From: DSOI01 sp041394885
GTDB lineage: Bacteria > Acidobacteriota > Terriglobia > Bryobacterales > Bryobacteraceae
Length of the DNA stretch: 49,332 nt
Assembly (NCBI GenBank): GCA_041394885.1
Contig: JAWKHI010000050.1
Span: forward strand, 1 to 49,332
Direction: 5' to 3'
Shown: piece after piece, positions 34,929 through 44,722 of the stretch
Layout of the letters: the number at the start of each line of letters is the position of its first letter
Position numbering within the stretch: the stretch's first letter is position 1
Program-made: the position numbers and the translations under genes
Notes under the pieces: model-generated
The model's database searches: none
Told to the model about the DNA's origin: nothing
Seen by the model: the letters and a program-made list of their open reading frames with translations, nothing else

Positions 34929-37237
34929 ATCCGCCCGCCGATCGCCGCACCCTCATCCGACGCGCCGCGTTCGATCTCACCGGTCTCCCGCCGCCGCCGG
35001 AAGACGTCGAAGCATTCGCCGCCGATCCTTCGCCACAGGCCTATGATCGCCTGATCGATCGCCTCCTCGATTCGCCCCACTACGGCGAACGTTGGGGACG
35101 CCACTGGCTCGACGTGGTTCGCTTCGGTGAGTCGAACGGCTACGAACAAAACCACCTCCGCCCCAACGCCTGGCCCTATCGCGATTGGGTCATCCGCGCC
35201 TTCAATCAGGACCTGTCGTTCCGCCAGATGGCGCTCGAACAGCTCGCCGGCGACACCCTCGCTCCAGGTGACCCCTCCGTCGAGGCCGCCACCGGCTTTC
35301 TCGTCGCCGGCACCCACGACACTGTCAAGATCCAGAACATCGATGGCGAAAAACAAAAGCGGGCCAACGATCTCGACGACATGGTCATCGCCACCTCCGC
35401 CGGGTTCCTCGGCCTCACCATTGGCTGCGCCCGGTGCCACGATCATAAATTCGATCCCATACGCCAGGCGGACTACTATCGCCTTGCCGCCGTTTTCGAC
35501 GGCGTCAACCACGGGGAACGCGACATCGCAACGGCGGATGAGCGCGCCGCCAGGGACAAAGCCGAAAAACCCCTTCGCGAAGCCCTCGACAAACTCAATG
35601 GTGAGATCGATTCCTACGTCAAGAAAGGTGAGCCGGTCCTCGAAGCCCGGCGCGCCGAACTCACTGCCGGGCTCCGTCCCCCGGTCGACCCCAAGCTCAC
35701 CGTCGAATCATTCTCCCCTCGCCGCGCCCGATTCGTCCGCCTCGACATCACCGCCGCCTACCGCCGCTCCGCGCCCGCCCTCGACGAAATCGAAATCTTC
35801 GCCGGCCCGCGCAATGTTGCGCTCGGAGCCACCGCCACAGCCCGCGCCTCGCGCTCCACCATGGACGACGCCAAGGTCTTCTACGGACCTGAGCTCGTCA
35901 CCGACGGCAAATTCGATCGTCACTGGATTTCGGGCGAGCCCGGTGCCGGTCAGCTCACCGTCGACATCGGCCGCGTCGAGACCATCGACCGCGTCCAGTT
36001 TTCGCGTGATCGAAAAGGGGGATTCCAGGGCCGCTTCCTCAGCCAGGTGCCCGTCGGCTACACCGTCGAAACCTCGCTCGATGGCCAACGCTGGGACCGC
36101 GCCGCCACGTCCGCGGACCGCCTCCCCTACGGCGCAACCGAACAGCGCGACTTCCTCCTCGCCAAGCTCTATCCCGAATTCCCGGACCTTCTTGCTCGCC
36201 GAGGCGCTGTCGAAAAGCAGATCGCGCGCCTACCCAAATTCCCCGCCATCTATGCCGGCTCCTTCTCCCAGCCTCAGGAGCCGCTCCGGCTCAATCTGCG
36301 CGGCAATCCGATGGCGCCCGGCGAGGTGATGCACCCGGGCAGCCCGTCCACGCTCGAGCGTCTCCTCCCCGCTTTCGATCTCGACCCCGCCGCTCCGGAA
36401 GCGGAACGACGCGCCGCCCTCGCCCGCTGGCTCACCGATGATCGCAACGCCCTCACAGCGCGAGTGCTCGCCAATCGCGTTTGGCACTACCACTTCGGCC
36501 GTGGCATCGCTGGCACCCCCTCGGACTTCGGATACAACGGCGAACGCCCCACACACCCCGAACTACTCGATTATCTGGCCGCGCGTCTCATTCACTACGG
36601 CTGGCGGCTCAAGCCTCTTCATCGCGAGATCATGCTCTCGGCCGCCTATCGCCAATCCGCCGATCACAACGCCAAGGCCGCTGCTATCGATTCGGAATCG
36701 AGACTGTTGTGGCGCTTCGCGCCCCGCCGCCTCGACGCCGAAGCCCTGCGCGACAGCATACTCGCCGTATCCGGCAAACTCGATCGCACCATGGGCGGCC
36801 CTGGTTTCCGCCTCTATCGTTACACCGTCGATAACGTCGCCACTTACTATCCTCTCGAACATCCCGGCACGGACACCTACCGGCGCTCCGTCTATCACCA
36901 ATGGGCCCGATCGGTGAAAGACGACATGCTCTCGGTCCATGATTGTCCTGACTCCGCACTCCCAGAGCCAAGACGCACGCAGACAACTACCGCCCTGCAA
37001 GCCCTGAGCTTACTCAACGCACCGTTCCTGATCGACCAATCCCGCTTCTTCGCCCAGCGCCTCATCGCCGAAGCGAAATCCCCCGCGGCTCGAGTGGACC
37101 AAGCCTGGAGCATCGCCTACGGCCGCCCCCCGCAACCGGAGGAGCGTTCGGAAGCCCTCGCCTTTCTCGAGCAAAACAGCTTGGAGCTGCTGTGTCGCGT
37201 CATCTTTAACTCCAACGAGTTCGCCTATGTCTTCTAA
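34541..37237 (+). CDS. heme-c protein with DUF1549, discoidin-like insert and DUF1553
   Basis: An 898-residue exported protein: signal peptide 1-18, then a PSCyt1-type heme motif C26-A-G-C-H30 (RRCAGCHNPTTKAG) and KGEMPPGQKLP. DUF1549 follows, with RLLDSPHYGERWGRHWLDVV and GLTIGCARCHDHKFDPI. About 390-520 looks like an F5/8-type (discoidin) or similar carbohydrate-binding insert: RARFVRLDITAAYRRSAPAL, DGKFDRHWISGEPGAGQLTV. DUF1553 occupies about 610-895 (ARVLANRVWHYHFGRGI, FNSNEFAYVF end). Such proteins abound in Planctomycetes and Solibacter and are thought to be periplasmic or surface redox proteins of unknown substrate. Overlaps the DUF1501 gene by 11 bp. Confidence 0.9.
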   Translation: MRFLVSSLLFAALLFGQPQAILNRRCAGCHNPTTKAGNLVLSNRPADPARLLARIEKGEMPPGQKLPASEIAELRAWVDAGAPWDAALVQAPKRAGADWWSLQPLQTQSEPNSIDAFLRAALSARGLAMNPPADRRTLIRRAAFDLTGLPPPPEDVEAFAADPSPQAYDRLIDRLLDSPHYGERWGRHWLDVVRFGESNGYEQNHLRPNAWPYRDWVIRAFNQDLSFRQMALEQLAGDTLAPGDPSVEAATGFLVAGTHDTVKIQNIDGEKQKRANDLDDMVIATSAGFLGLTIGCARCHDHKFDPIRQADYYRLAAVFDGVNHGERDIATADERAARDKAEKPLREALDKLNGEIDSYVKKGEPVLEARRAELTAGLRPPVDPKLTVESFSPRRARFVRLDITAAYRRSAPALDEIEIFAGPRNVALGATATARASRSTMDDAKVFYGPELVTDGKFDRHWISGEPGAGQLTVDIGRVETIDRVQFSRDRKGGFQGRFLSQVPVGYTVETSLDGQRWDRAATSADRLPYGATEQRDFLLAKLYPEFPDLLARRGAVEKQIARLPKFPAIYAGSFSQPQEPLRLNLRGNPMAPGEVMHPGSPSTLERLLPAFDLDPAAPEAERRAALARWLTDDRNALTARVLANRVWHYHFGRGIAGTPSDFGYNGERPTHPELLDYLAARLIHYGWRLKPLHREIMLSAAYRQSADHNAKAAAIDSESRLLWRFAPRRLDAEALRDSILAVSGKLDRTMGGPGFRLYRYTVDNVATYYPLEHPGTDTYRRSVYHQWARSVKDDMLSVHDCPDSALPEPRRTQTTTALQALSLLNAPFLIDQSRFFAQRLIAEAKSPAARVDQAWSIAYGRPPQPEERSEALAFLEQNSLELLCRVIFNSNEFAYVF

Positions 37238-38621
37238 TCCCACCCGGCGCGATTGGCTCGGCTCATTCACCGGAGGCCTCGCCGCCATCGCCTTCTCTGA
37301 CCTCGCCACCGCCGCTCCGCGCCAACCCCATTTTCCTCCCAAGGCGAAGCGCGTCATCCAGATTTTCTGCCCCGGTGGCGTCTCGCATCTCGACACCTGG
37401 GACTATAAGCCCGAGCTCGAACGCCGCTCCGGACAACCCATGCCGGGCGGAGAAAAGGAAGTTACTTTCCAGGGCGTGAACGGTAATCTCATGAAGTCCC
37501 CCTGGCGCTTCGTTCCTCGCGGCCAATCCGGAAAACCGATCGTCGAGTTACTCCCTCACTTAGGCGAGCACGTGGACAAAATGGCGTTCATCCATTCGAT
37601 GACCGCCCGCTCCAACACCCATGGCCCCGCCTGCGTCCAGATGAATACCGGCTATATCTTCGACGGGTTCCCTTCGGCCGGATCCTGGGTCAGCTACGCT
37701 CTCGGCAGCGAGAACGAAAACCTGCCCGCGTACGTCGCCATCCCCGACATCCGTGGCAACCCCCCGTCGGGGCCTTCCAACTGGACCAGTGGCTTCCTCC
37801 CCGGCGAGCACCAGGCGGTCGTCTTCAACAGCGCGGACCCCATCCGCAACCTCGCCCGCCCCGCTTCCGTCGGCGATGCCGCCGAAGAGGCCACCCGCGC
37901 CTATCTCCGCCGCCTCAACGCGCGCCACGCCGAAGCACACCCCGGCGACGCCGACCTCCGCGCCCGCGTCGCCGCCTACGAGCTTGCCGCGCGCATGCAG
38001 CTTTCCGCGCCCGAGGCCTCCGATCTCTCCCGCGAGTCCAAAGCCACCCGCGACCTTTACGGAGCCGATGACGCCAACCCCCTGCTCGCCGCCTACGCGC
38101 GCAACGCCATCCTTGCGCGACGGTTGATCGAGCGCGGGGTCCGCTACGTCCAGCTTTACTGCGCTTCCCGCGCTTCCGGCGTCGACGGCCTCCTCAACTG
38201 GGACGCCCACAAAACTCTCCAGGGAGACTACGAGCGCCACTGCCCGATACTCGACCGGCCCACCGCCGCGCTCATCCGCGATCTCGGCGCGCTCGGCCTG
38301 CTCGACGATACGCTTGTGCTGTGGACCACCGAATTCGGCCGCATGCCAACCCACCAACAAGGCACTCTAGGCCGCGATCACAACCCCGATGCCTTCACCG
38401 TCTGGATGCTCGGTGCCGGGGTGAAGGGCGGCGTCTCCCATGGCTCCACCGGCGACTTCGGCCGCCGCTCGGTGGAGAACGTCGCCACTATCTACGACTT
38501 CCACGCCACCGTGCTGCGCCTGCTCGGGCTCGACCACGAAAAACTCACCTTCTATCACAATGGCATCAGCCGCCGCCTCACAGACGTGCATGGTCACGTC
38601 ATCGAGCCTCTCCTCGCGTAA
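37227..38621 (+). CDS. DUF1501 family Tat-exported protein
   Basis: A 464-residue protein. MSSNPTRRDWLGSFTGGLAA is a twin-arginine signal. The DUF1501 fold (alkaline-phosphatase/sulfatase-like) shows IQIFCPGGVSHLDTWDYKPE, FIHSMTARSNTHGPACVQMN, VLWTTEFGRMPTHQ and LGRDHNPDAFTVWMLGAGVK, with Asp/His residues placed like metal ligands, but no formylglycine motif. DUF1501 genes nearly always follow DUF1549/DUF1553 genes, as here by 11-bp overlap, so the two form a conserved pair, probably acting together outside the cytoplasm. Activity unknown. Confidence 0.92.
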   Translation: MSSNPTRRDWLGSFTGGLAAIAFSDLATAAPRQPHFPPKAKRVIQIFCPGGVSHLDTWDYKPELERRSGQPMPGGEKEVTFQGVNGNLMKSPWRFVPRGQSGKPIVELLPHLGEHVDKMAFIHSMTARSNTHGPACVQMNTGYIFDGFPSAGSWVSYALGSENENLPAYVAIPDIRGNPPSGPSNWTSGFLPGEHQAVVFNSADPIRNLARPASVGDAAEEATRAYLRRLNARHAEAHPGDADLRARVAAYELAARMQLSAPEASDLSRESKATRDLYGADDANPLLAAYARNAILARRLIERGVRYVQLYCASRASGVDGLLNWDAHKTLQGDYERHCPILDRPTAALIRDLGALGLLDDTLVLWTTEFGRMPTHQQGTLGRDHNPDAFTVWMLGAGVKGGVSHGSTGDFGRRSVENVATIYDFHATVLRLLGLDHEKLTFYHNGISRRLTDVHGHVIEPLLA

Positions 38622-38704
38622 CTTCACGCCGGTTCCCCGTTGTCCATCGGATTCCGTTCAAAGGGTGTGATATCCTCGCCTTGCGCCGCCCTCGCTAACT
38701 TACT

Positions 38705-41378
38705 ATGACGGTTCAGCAGCGAAGCCGCATTCGGGAGATATTCGCGGATGCTCTCGATCTTCCACCGCAAGACCGTGCCGCCTTCGTCGCCACCCAGGCC
38801 GCGGATGACGATGCGATCCGCGACGAGACCCTCCGCCTGCTGGCCCACCATGATGACGCCCCGGCCGGCTTTCTCGCGCCCCTGGTCCCAGGACCGTCGG
38901 CCGCCGCTGCCTTCGCTCCCGGCCAGCGCGTCGCTGCCCGCTACCGCATCGAGCAGCGGATCGGATACGGCGGGATGGGAGAAGTCTACTCGGCCTGGGA
39001 TGAAACTCTCGATCAGAGAATTGCCCTCAAAACCATACGCCCCGGTCTCGCCGCCACGCCGGCCATGCTCGACCGTCTACGCCGTGAGGTTTCCCTGGCG
39101 CGCAATGTGACTCATCCCAACGTCTGCCGCGTGTTTGACTTCGGAGAGCACACCGGTCCCGAAGGCCCAATCGCGTTCCTCACCATGGAATGCCTCGAAG
39201 GCGAAACGCTCGCTGCCCGCCTCGCCCGCGACGGACCCATGAAGCCCGTGGAAGCGCTCGCGATCATCCGCCAAGTGGCGGCCGCCCTCGATGCCGCCCA
39301 CGAAGCCGGCGTGGTCCATCGCGACTTCAAACCCTCCAATGTAATGCTGGTCCCGGCGGAGGCCGGAGACCGGGCGATCGTCATGGACTTCGGCCTCGCT
39401 CGCAGTGTCCGCCGCGATGGCGCTCCTCTTACCATCAGCGTTGCCGCCGGTACGCCGGACTATATGGCGCCCGAACAATGGAAGGGCGGCGAAGTGGGCC
39501 CCCCGGCCGACATCTTCGCCCTGGGTGTCGTGGTGCGCGAAATGCTGACCGGCAATGAGCCGAGCGTAGCCCAGCCCGCCATTCCCGAACCCTGGGCTCG
39601 CGCGATTGACCAATGCCTCTCTCCCCAACCGGACGCGCGCCCGCGGCCGGCGGCCGAAGTCGTGGCAGCCATCGAACGCCCCAACCGGTGGTCCGGCCGC
39701 ACGATCTCTCTGGCCAGGTGGCTGCTACCCGCTACCGCGGTTGCCGTGGCCCTCTTCTTCGGCGCTTTGCGCATAGCTAATCAGGAGGGCAAGGGAATTA
39801 AACCCGGCGCCTCTGCCGCCCGGGATGTCGCGGTCCTGCCATTCCGAGCCAGCGAAGCGGACATACAGCCGTTCGCGGATGGATTGATGGTAGCGATTAC
39901 GCAGCGTTTGTCTCAGTACGAGGGCGTCAACCAAACATTCTCGGTGGCGCCCGCCAGCGAAACCCGGCGCGCCAATGTCACATCGCCCGGTACGGCCAAG
40001 TCCCTGCTTGGCGCCAACTTCGCTGTAGAAGGAACGCTCCAGTCTCAGGACGGCCGCCTGCGCCTCATGATGACCGTCATCGACACCGCGACCTTACGCC
40101 AGGTCGAGACCGTCATGGTGGAAGGCACCCGCACCAAGGCGTTCTCCCTGCAGGATCAAGCCGTGCAGAAGCTCGTCACCGCGCTGGACCTGCGCGCCCT
40201 CCCCACCGTGGCCGCGGATCTGAATCGTCTGAGCCCCGTCGAGCCAGGCGCGTACGAATTCTACCTCCAGGCCAAAGGCTATTTGCAGCGCAGTGACCGC
40301 ATCAACGACGTCAACAGCGCCATCGAGCTTCTCGAGCGCTCCATCGCGTTGGGCGGAGACCCCGCGCCGGCCCAGGCGGCTCTCGGCGAGGCGTATTGGT
40401 ATAAGTTCGAGCGCACCGCGGATCCACAATGGGTGCCGAAGGCACGCGCCGCTTGTGCCCGCGCCCTGGAACTCGAGCCGCATCTTTCGACCGCCCGCAT
40501 CACCCTCGGGCGTATTCTTTCCGGCACCGGCCATCATCTCGACGCCATTCGCGAATTCCAATTGGCACTCGAGCGGGACCCGCGCTCCGCCGACGCCTAT
40601 CTCGGGCTCGGCCGCGCCTACACGCTTTCCCGCGACTACTCGAGCGCCGAAGCCACCTATCGCAAAGCCATCGAACTGCGCCCCAGGGAGTGGCGGGGCT
40701 ATCGCGAGTTTGGCATGTTTTACTATCATCGCTCTGACTACCGCAGCGCGATCGAACAATTCGAGAAGGTGGTGCAACTAACACCCGACAGCGCCAGTGC
40801 CTTCAATAACCTCGGTGGATTCTATGGGCTCCTCGGCGACAAAAAGAAAGCCCGTGAGATGCTCGTACGCGCCGCCGACATCGAACCCGGCCGCATCAGC
40901 ACGCTCACCAACCTCACCAAGCTCCTGTTCGACGAGGGCCGTGTCGACGAAGCGCTCGCCCGATGGAAGAAGGCCATCGACATAGAGCCCGAGAGCCACA
41001 ATCTCTGGGGGAATCTCGCCGCCTCCCAGGACAAGGCCGGCCGCCGCGCCGACGCCCAGGAAAGCTACCGGACCGCCGTTTCCCTCGTTAGTAAGGCCAT
41101 CGGCGTCAACCCGGGCAATGGAGAGCTCTTCAGCTTCCGCGCTCACTATCTCGCCTCCCTCGGACGCACACGCGAGGCGCTCGCGGACCTCGCCAAAACC
41201 GGCAGTCTCCAGTCCGGAGAGCTGGAGATGCTCGTTCGCGATGCCGTCACCCATGTCGTTTGCCGCAGACCGGCTAGCGCACTGCCCTATCTGCGGCGTG
41301 CTTTCGAGAAGGGGTTACCCGCGCGAGCAGGCTCTTCGCAACGAGTTTCTACGGGACCTCGTAACCCGCATTCCATAA
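38705..41378 (+). CDS. Ser/Thr protein kinase with membrane helix, VLPF module and TPRs; frameshift near the end
   Basis: An N-terminal helical extension (1-70) precedes the kinase: Gly loop IGYGGMGEVYSA (86-97), K109, HRDFKPSN (205-212), DFG (228-230), APEQWKGGEVGPPADIFALG. One membrane helix lies near 338-355. A VLPF module (PFADGLMVAITQRL, LLGANFAVEGTLQSQDG) spans about 375-480, then TPRs to about 870. The frame stays open to 41737, but one base fewer in GGGG (41311-41314) restores the expected ending GYPREQALRNEFLRDLVTRI with a stop at 41376-41378. I treat that as the true end; the downstream part of the open frame belongs to another gene. The X6-type ECF gene nearby is a common companion of such kinases. 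Confidence 0.88.
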
Positions 41379-41410
41379 AAAATCGACAACCAGGAAGGAA
41401 TAGGTGTGCC

Positions 41411-42782
41411 ATGCACGAATGGACTATCAGTGTGAAGTGGACCGACCCGAACGACCACAGTCAGGGAAAATGTATCGTTACCTCGCATCTTGAAATCGAC
41501 AAGTCTCTGGGCCGCGACGTGACCGTGTCGGTTGTTGACGAAACCGGAACTGACACCGTCGTCGCCCTGTCCCACGCCCACGGACAACCCGGTAACTATT
41601 TCTCCGAGTACGAGACATACCCCATACGAAATCGCCCCTGGCAAGCCCGCCGTACTCCGGTTGAATCGAACGCTCGGGCTGATGTCCAGAAAGACGGGCT
41701 CAAGTTCGACGATGAGCGCTCCCCTATGCCCAGGTGATCGTCTTCGATCACGCGGGCTTCGGCGAGTGCGCCGCCCTGCGCATACCGACTGGCACATCGA
41801 GTGTTGACCGGCTCCGTCTCGAGGACCCGCTCGTGCCCGCGGTCATCCGGATCTTCGGCGCCTGCAAGGGTCTTCCTTCACCGGACATCCCATCGTCTAC
41901 GACGCCGCGCCTGGGCATGCCACCTCGGTATGGAACGCGCAAACCGGCGAACTCCCTTTGGACGGCCGGAGATCCTGACCTGCTCCTGCTTTCCCCGGCT
42001 CACGTACCCATACTCGTGGCACGCGCCGATTGGCAGCGCGGCCCACGACAGATCCAGGCGGTGAGCGCCTTCGAGAACCCGCTCCCGGTCCAGGTGTGGC
42101 TCAACGGGAACACGGTGATGCCGAGCAAGCCGCCCGCGACGAGTTTGCCAACCTCAACTACTTGTTCCTCGCCAATCGAGCCGGTCTCGTTTTCGCCCCC
42201 GAATTCACCCGGCTGTCCGGCGTCGCCGTCTCGGCGATCGGTGAAAGCTGCGCCGGTCTCGATGCGGTGCCTCCAACCTACCGGCGCCCGGATGCGATCA
42301 ACGTTTACTACACTCTCTCCGGCGCCACTCACCAGGCCTGCCCGCTGCCCACCTTCTCATCGCCCGCGGTCTTCCTCGGCCGCCGCCGGACTCTCGACGT
42401 GCTGGCTCATGAGATGGCTCACCTGTTCGGCCTGCGTGAAGAACTCGAAAACACCGCCGCCCGTGCCGCGCCCGTCTGTGACCGGAACATCCAGAGCCAG
42501 ACAACCGGAAGACTGCGCCGCTACTTGACACCCGAACAAATCTTCCGGATGTACTTCCACGAGCACTCCGCCATTCATTGGGGTAGAAAAGGCCCGGCTC
42601 CCCGCCCCTGTCCCGCGATCGTGGCGCCGCCCCGCCCGCGCCCGACGCCGATGGCTGGCGTTCGCGAAGCCTTGGCGGACCGGTATGACTGTATCGCCGC
42701 CACCCGCCCGCTTGGCTTTCCCGGGCTCGCGCTCGCATCCACACGGCAGCAATTCGTCGATCGTTACGCCGCCAGGTATTGA
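41411..42782 (+). pseudogene. multiply frameshifted zinc metalloprotease-like gene
   Basis: ATG 41411 follows GAAGGA and opens MHEWTISVKWTDPNDHSQGK. Plausible protein then hops between frames: EYETY, then PYEIAPGKPAVLRLNR near 41630, DGLKFDDERS to 41720, PYAQVIVFDHAGFGECAALR from 41723, GSSFTGHPIVYDAAPGHATS near 41870-41930, DLLLLSPAHVPILVARADWQ near 41975-42035, and from about 42115 a long clean frame to 42782. The last part has LDVLAHEMAHLFGLREELEN (about 42390-42450), a metzincin-like H-E-x-x-H-x-x-G site. Together the pieces would encode about 455 residues. Either a decayed gene or a low-quality stretch. No signal peptide is seen. The family beyond the zinc motif is not recognised. Confidence 0.6.
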
Positions 42783-42792
42783 CCTGCTGCCA

Positions 42793-43356
42793 TCACGGAG
42801 CGCCCGCGATCTCGCCATGGAGCCACGCGCGCGCCATGCTCCAATCGCGCTTCACCGTTCGCACCGATACGTCGAGCAGATCCGCGATCTCCACTTCGGT
42901 AAGGCCGCCGAAAAATCGAAGCTCCACGATCTTCGACTGCCGGTCGTCGATGCCGGCCAACCGGTCCAGGGCTTCGTCCACCTGCAGGATCTCATCCAGC
43001 CGGTCTTCGCTGATCGCCAGGTCTTCGGAAAGCTCCACCTGCACCCGCACTCCGGAACGTTTGGCGGCGTTCTTCTCCCGGGCATGATCCACCAGCACTC
43101 GGCGCATCACCTTCGACGCGGCGGCGAAAAACTGCGAACGGTTTTTCCAGTCCACCGTTTCCCTTCCCGTCAGCCGCAGATAAGCCTCGTTCACCAGCGC
43201 CGATGGCTGCAGAGTATGGCCCTGCCGTTCGCGTCCCATTTGCCTGCGCGCCAGCCGGAGCAGCTCCGGGTAGATCTCAGCGAGCAGGCGTGCCTCCGAC
43301 GCCGCATCGCCATGGGCGGCCTCTCGCAACAGCCTGGTTATCTCTCCCGGCTCCAC
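42793..43356 (-). CDS. ECF sigma factor, X6 (TIGR02999-like) type
   Basis: A 187-residue sigma factor starting at GTG 43356 with AAAGGA upstream. It opens MEPGEITRLLREAAHGDAAS and has QPSALVNEAYLRLTGRETVD, KNRSQFFAAASKVMRRVLVD and EVEIADLLDVSVRTVKRDWS, the pattern of the X6-type ECF family of Acidobacteria and Planctomycetes. No anti-sigma gene adjoins it; members of this family are often near Ser/Thr kinases, and one lies 2 kb away facing it. It lies 48 bp after the DUF1552 gene in the same direction, so it may be the tail of that operon. Confidence 0.92.
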   Translation of the reverse strand: MEPGEITRLLREAAHGDAASEARLLAEIYPELLRLARRQMGRERQGHTLQPSALVNEAYLRLTGRETVDWKNRSQFFAAASKVMRRVLVDHAREKNAAKRSGVRVQVELSEDLAISEDRLDEILQVDEALDRLAGIDDRQSKIVELRFFGGLTEVEIADLLDVSVRTVKRDWSMARAWLHGEIAGAP

Positions 43357-43404
43357 GGATCCTTTCGAGAGAGCCCGCCCGCGCCGCGGCCCTCCCGCCC
43401 TCGT

Positions 43405-44718
43405 TTACAGATTCTCAAGCTTCGTGTCGGCGTCGCCGAACCGCTCCGCCTTCACTCCCATTCGATTGATGATCGATAGATACAGGCTGCACATCTTGCG
43501 GTTCTCGTCCCCGGCGCCATGATAGTCGAGCACGCGGCCCGTTTCCACCGTGCCTCCCAATCCGCCCGCCATCACCAGCGGGAGCCGCGAGTTGTCGTGC
43601 TTGCGCCCGATCCACAGGTTCGACAGGAACAACAAACAGGAATTGTCGAGCACCGTGCCGTTGCCCTCCGGCATCGAATCGAGCTTCTGCGCCAGATACA
43701 CCAGTTGGCTCAAATGGAAACTCGTGATCCGTTCGTATCCGTCCGACGTATTGTTGTGCGACGCCGCGTGATGCCCGTCGCGCATCTGCAGAAATGGATA
43801 AATCTGCGCCGAAAGGTCATTGGCGAGGATCAGCGTCGCCACGCGCGTACGATCGGTCTGGAACCCGATCGCGATGATGTCACACATCAGCCTCGCATGC
43901 TCGCGCAAATCTTCGGGAAGCCCGTTTGCCGGACGCTCCATCGCCCACGCCGGCTTGTTCGCCCCCTTGGCGGACTCGTCGGCCTTGTGCTTGTCCACAC
44001 GCATCCGCTCTACGCGCTTCTCCACTTCACGCACCGACGTCAGATACTCGTCGATCTTCGCCTTGTCGATCGCGCTCACCTGGCCGCTCAGCGCCTGCGC
44101 ACGGTCCCGCACCCGGTCGAGGATGCTCGCGTTTCGCAACAGGCCCCGATTCTCGAACAGGTTGTCGAATGCCAGCGATGGATACACCTCGGTGGGCACC
44201 GGCGAATCGGTGCTCTGCCACGAAATATGCGAGCTGTACGCCATCGAGAAGTTCGTCTCGTGATACCCCGTCAGCGGCTGCTCGCATGCCAGCACCATGC
44301 TCGGCTGCGCCGTGTCCTGCCCGATTTCGTTGGCCAGCAACTGATCCACCGTCACGCCGGACCGCAGGATCGGCCCACGCTGAATCGTCGCTCCCGACAG
44401 CAGGCTGCCCGTCTGCGCCGGATGGATCCCCTGGCCGGTGAGCGTCGGCACGTACAGACCGTCGATCACGTTGATCTTCTTTTGCAGCGGCGCCAGTTGC
44501 TGCAGCGTCTTGCCGAACTGCATCGACTCGCCGGATCCCTTCACCCACCAATGATCCTCGTTCACCCCGTTGCCCATGAACAACACCGCGAACCGCTTCG
44601 GGGGCGCCACGGCCGCCTCGAGCGATTCGAGCCACGGCAGCGCGATCGTCACTCCGGCTCCGCGCAGGACCGCCCTTCGCGAAAGCCCGCCCTTCGATTC
44701 GTTTGTCTTCGATGCCAT
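43405..44718 (-). CDS. DUF1552 family Tat-exported protein
   Basis: A 437-residue protein, starting at ATG 44718; its ribosome binding site GGGAGG lies in the last codons of the upstream gene, four bases before which that gene stops. Twin-arginine signal: LSRRAVLRGAGVTIALPWLE. The DUF1552 body shows FAVLFMGNGVNEDHWW, INVIDGLYVPTLTGQGIHPA, YHETNFSMAYSSHISW and YHGAGDENRKMCSLYLSIIN. DUF1552 genes regularly follow DUF1592/DUF1588-type cytochrome genes, as here. The fold is predicted by others to be sulfatase-like, as with DUF1501. No biochemical function is known. Confidence 0.92.
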   Translation of the reverse strand: MASKTNESKGGLSRRAVLRGAGVTIALPWLESLEAAVAPPKRFAVLFMGNGVNEDHWWVKGSGESMQFGKTLQQLAPLQKKINVIDGLYVPTLTGQGIHPAQTGSLLSGATIQRGPILRSGVTVDQLLANEIGQDTAQPSMVLACEQPLTGYHETNFSMAYSSHISWQSTDSPVPTEVYPSLAFDNLFENRGLLRNASILDRVRDRAQALSGQVSAIDKAKIDEYLTSVREVEKRVERMRVDKHKADESAKGANKPAWAMERPANGLPEDLREHARLMCDIIAIGFQTDRTRVATLILANDLSAQIYPFLQMRDGHHAASHNNTSDGYERITSFHLSQLVYLAQKLDSMPEGNGTVLDNSCLLFLSNLWIGRKHDNSRLPLVMAGGLGGTVETGRVLDYHGAGDENRKMCSLYLSIINRMGVKAERFGDADTKLENL

Positions 44719-44722
44719 TCGA

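Noticed and set aside
41411..42130. Programmed ribosomal frameshifting to explain the frame changes of the metalloprotease gene.
   Set aside because: About six shifts in both directions without slippery heptamers or pseudoknots; decay or sequence error is far simpler.
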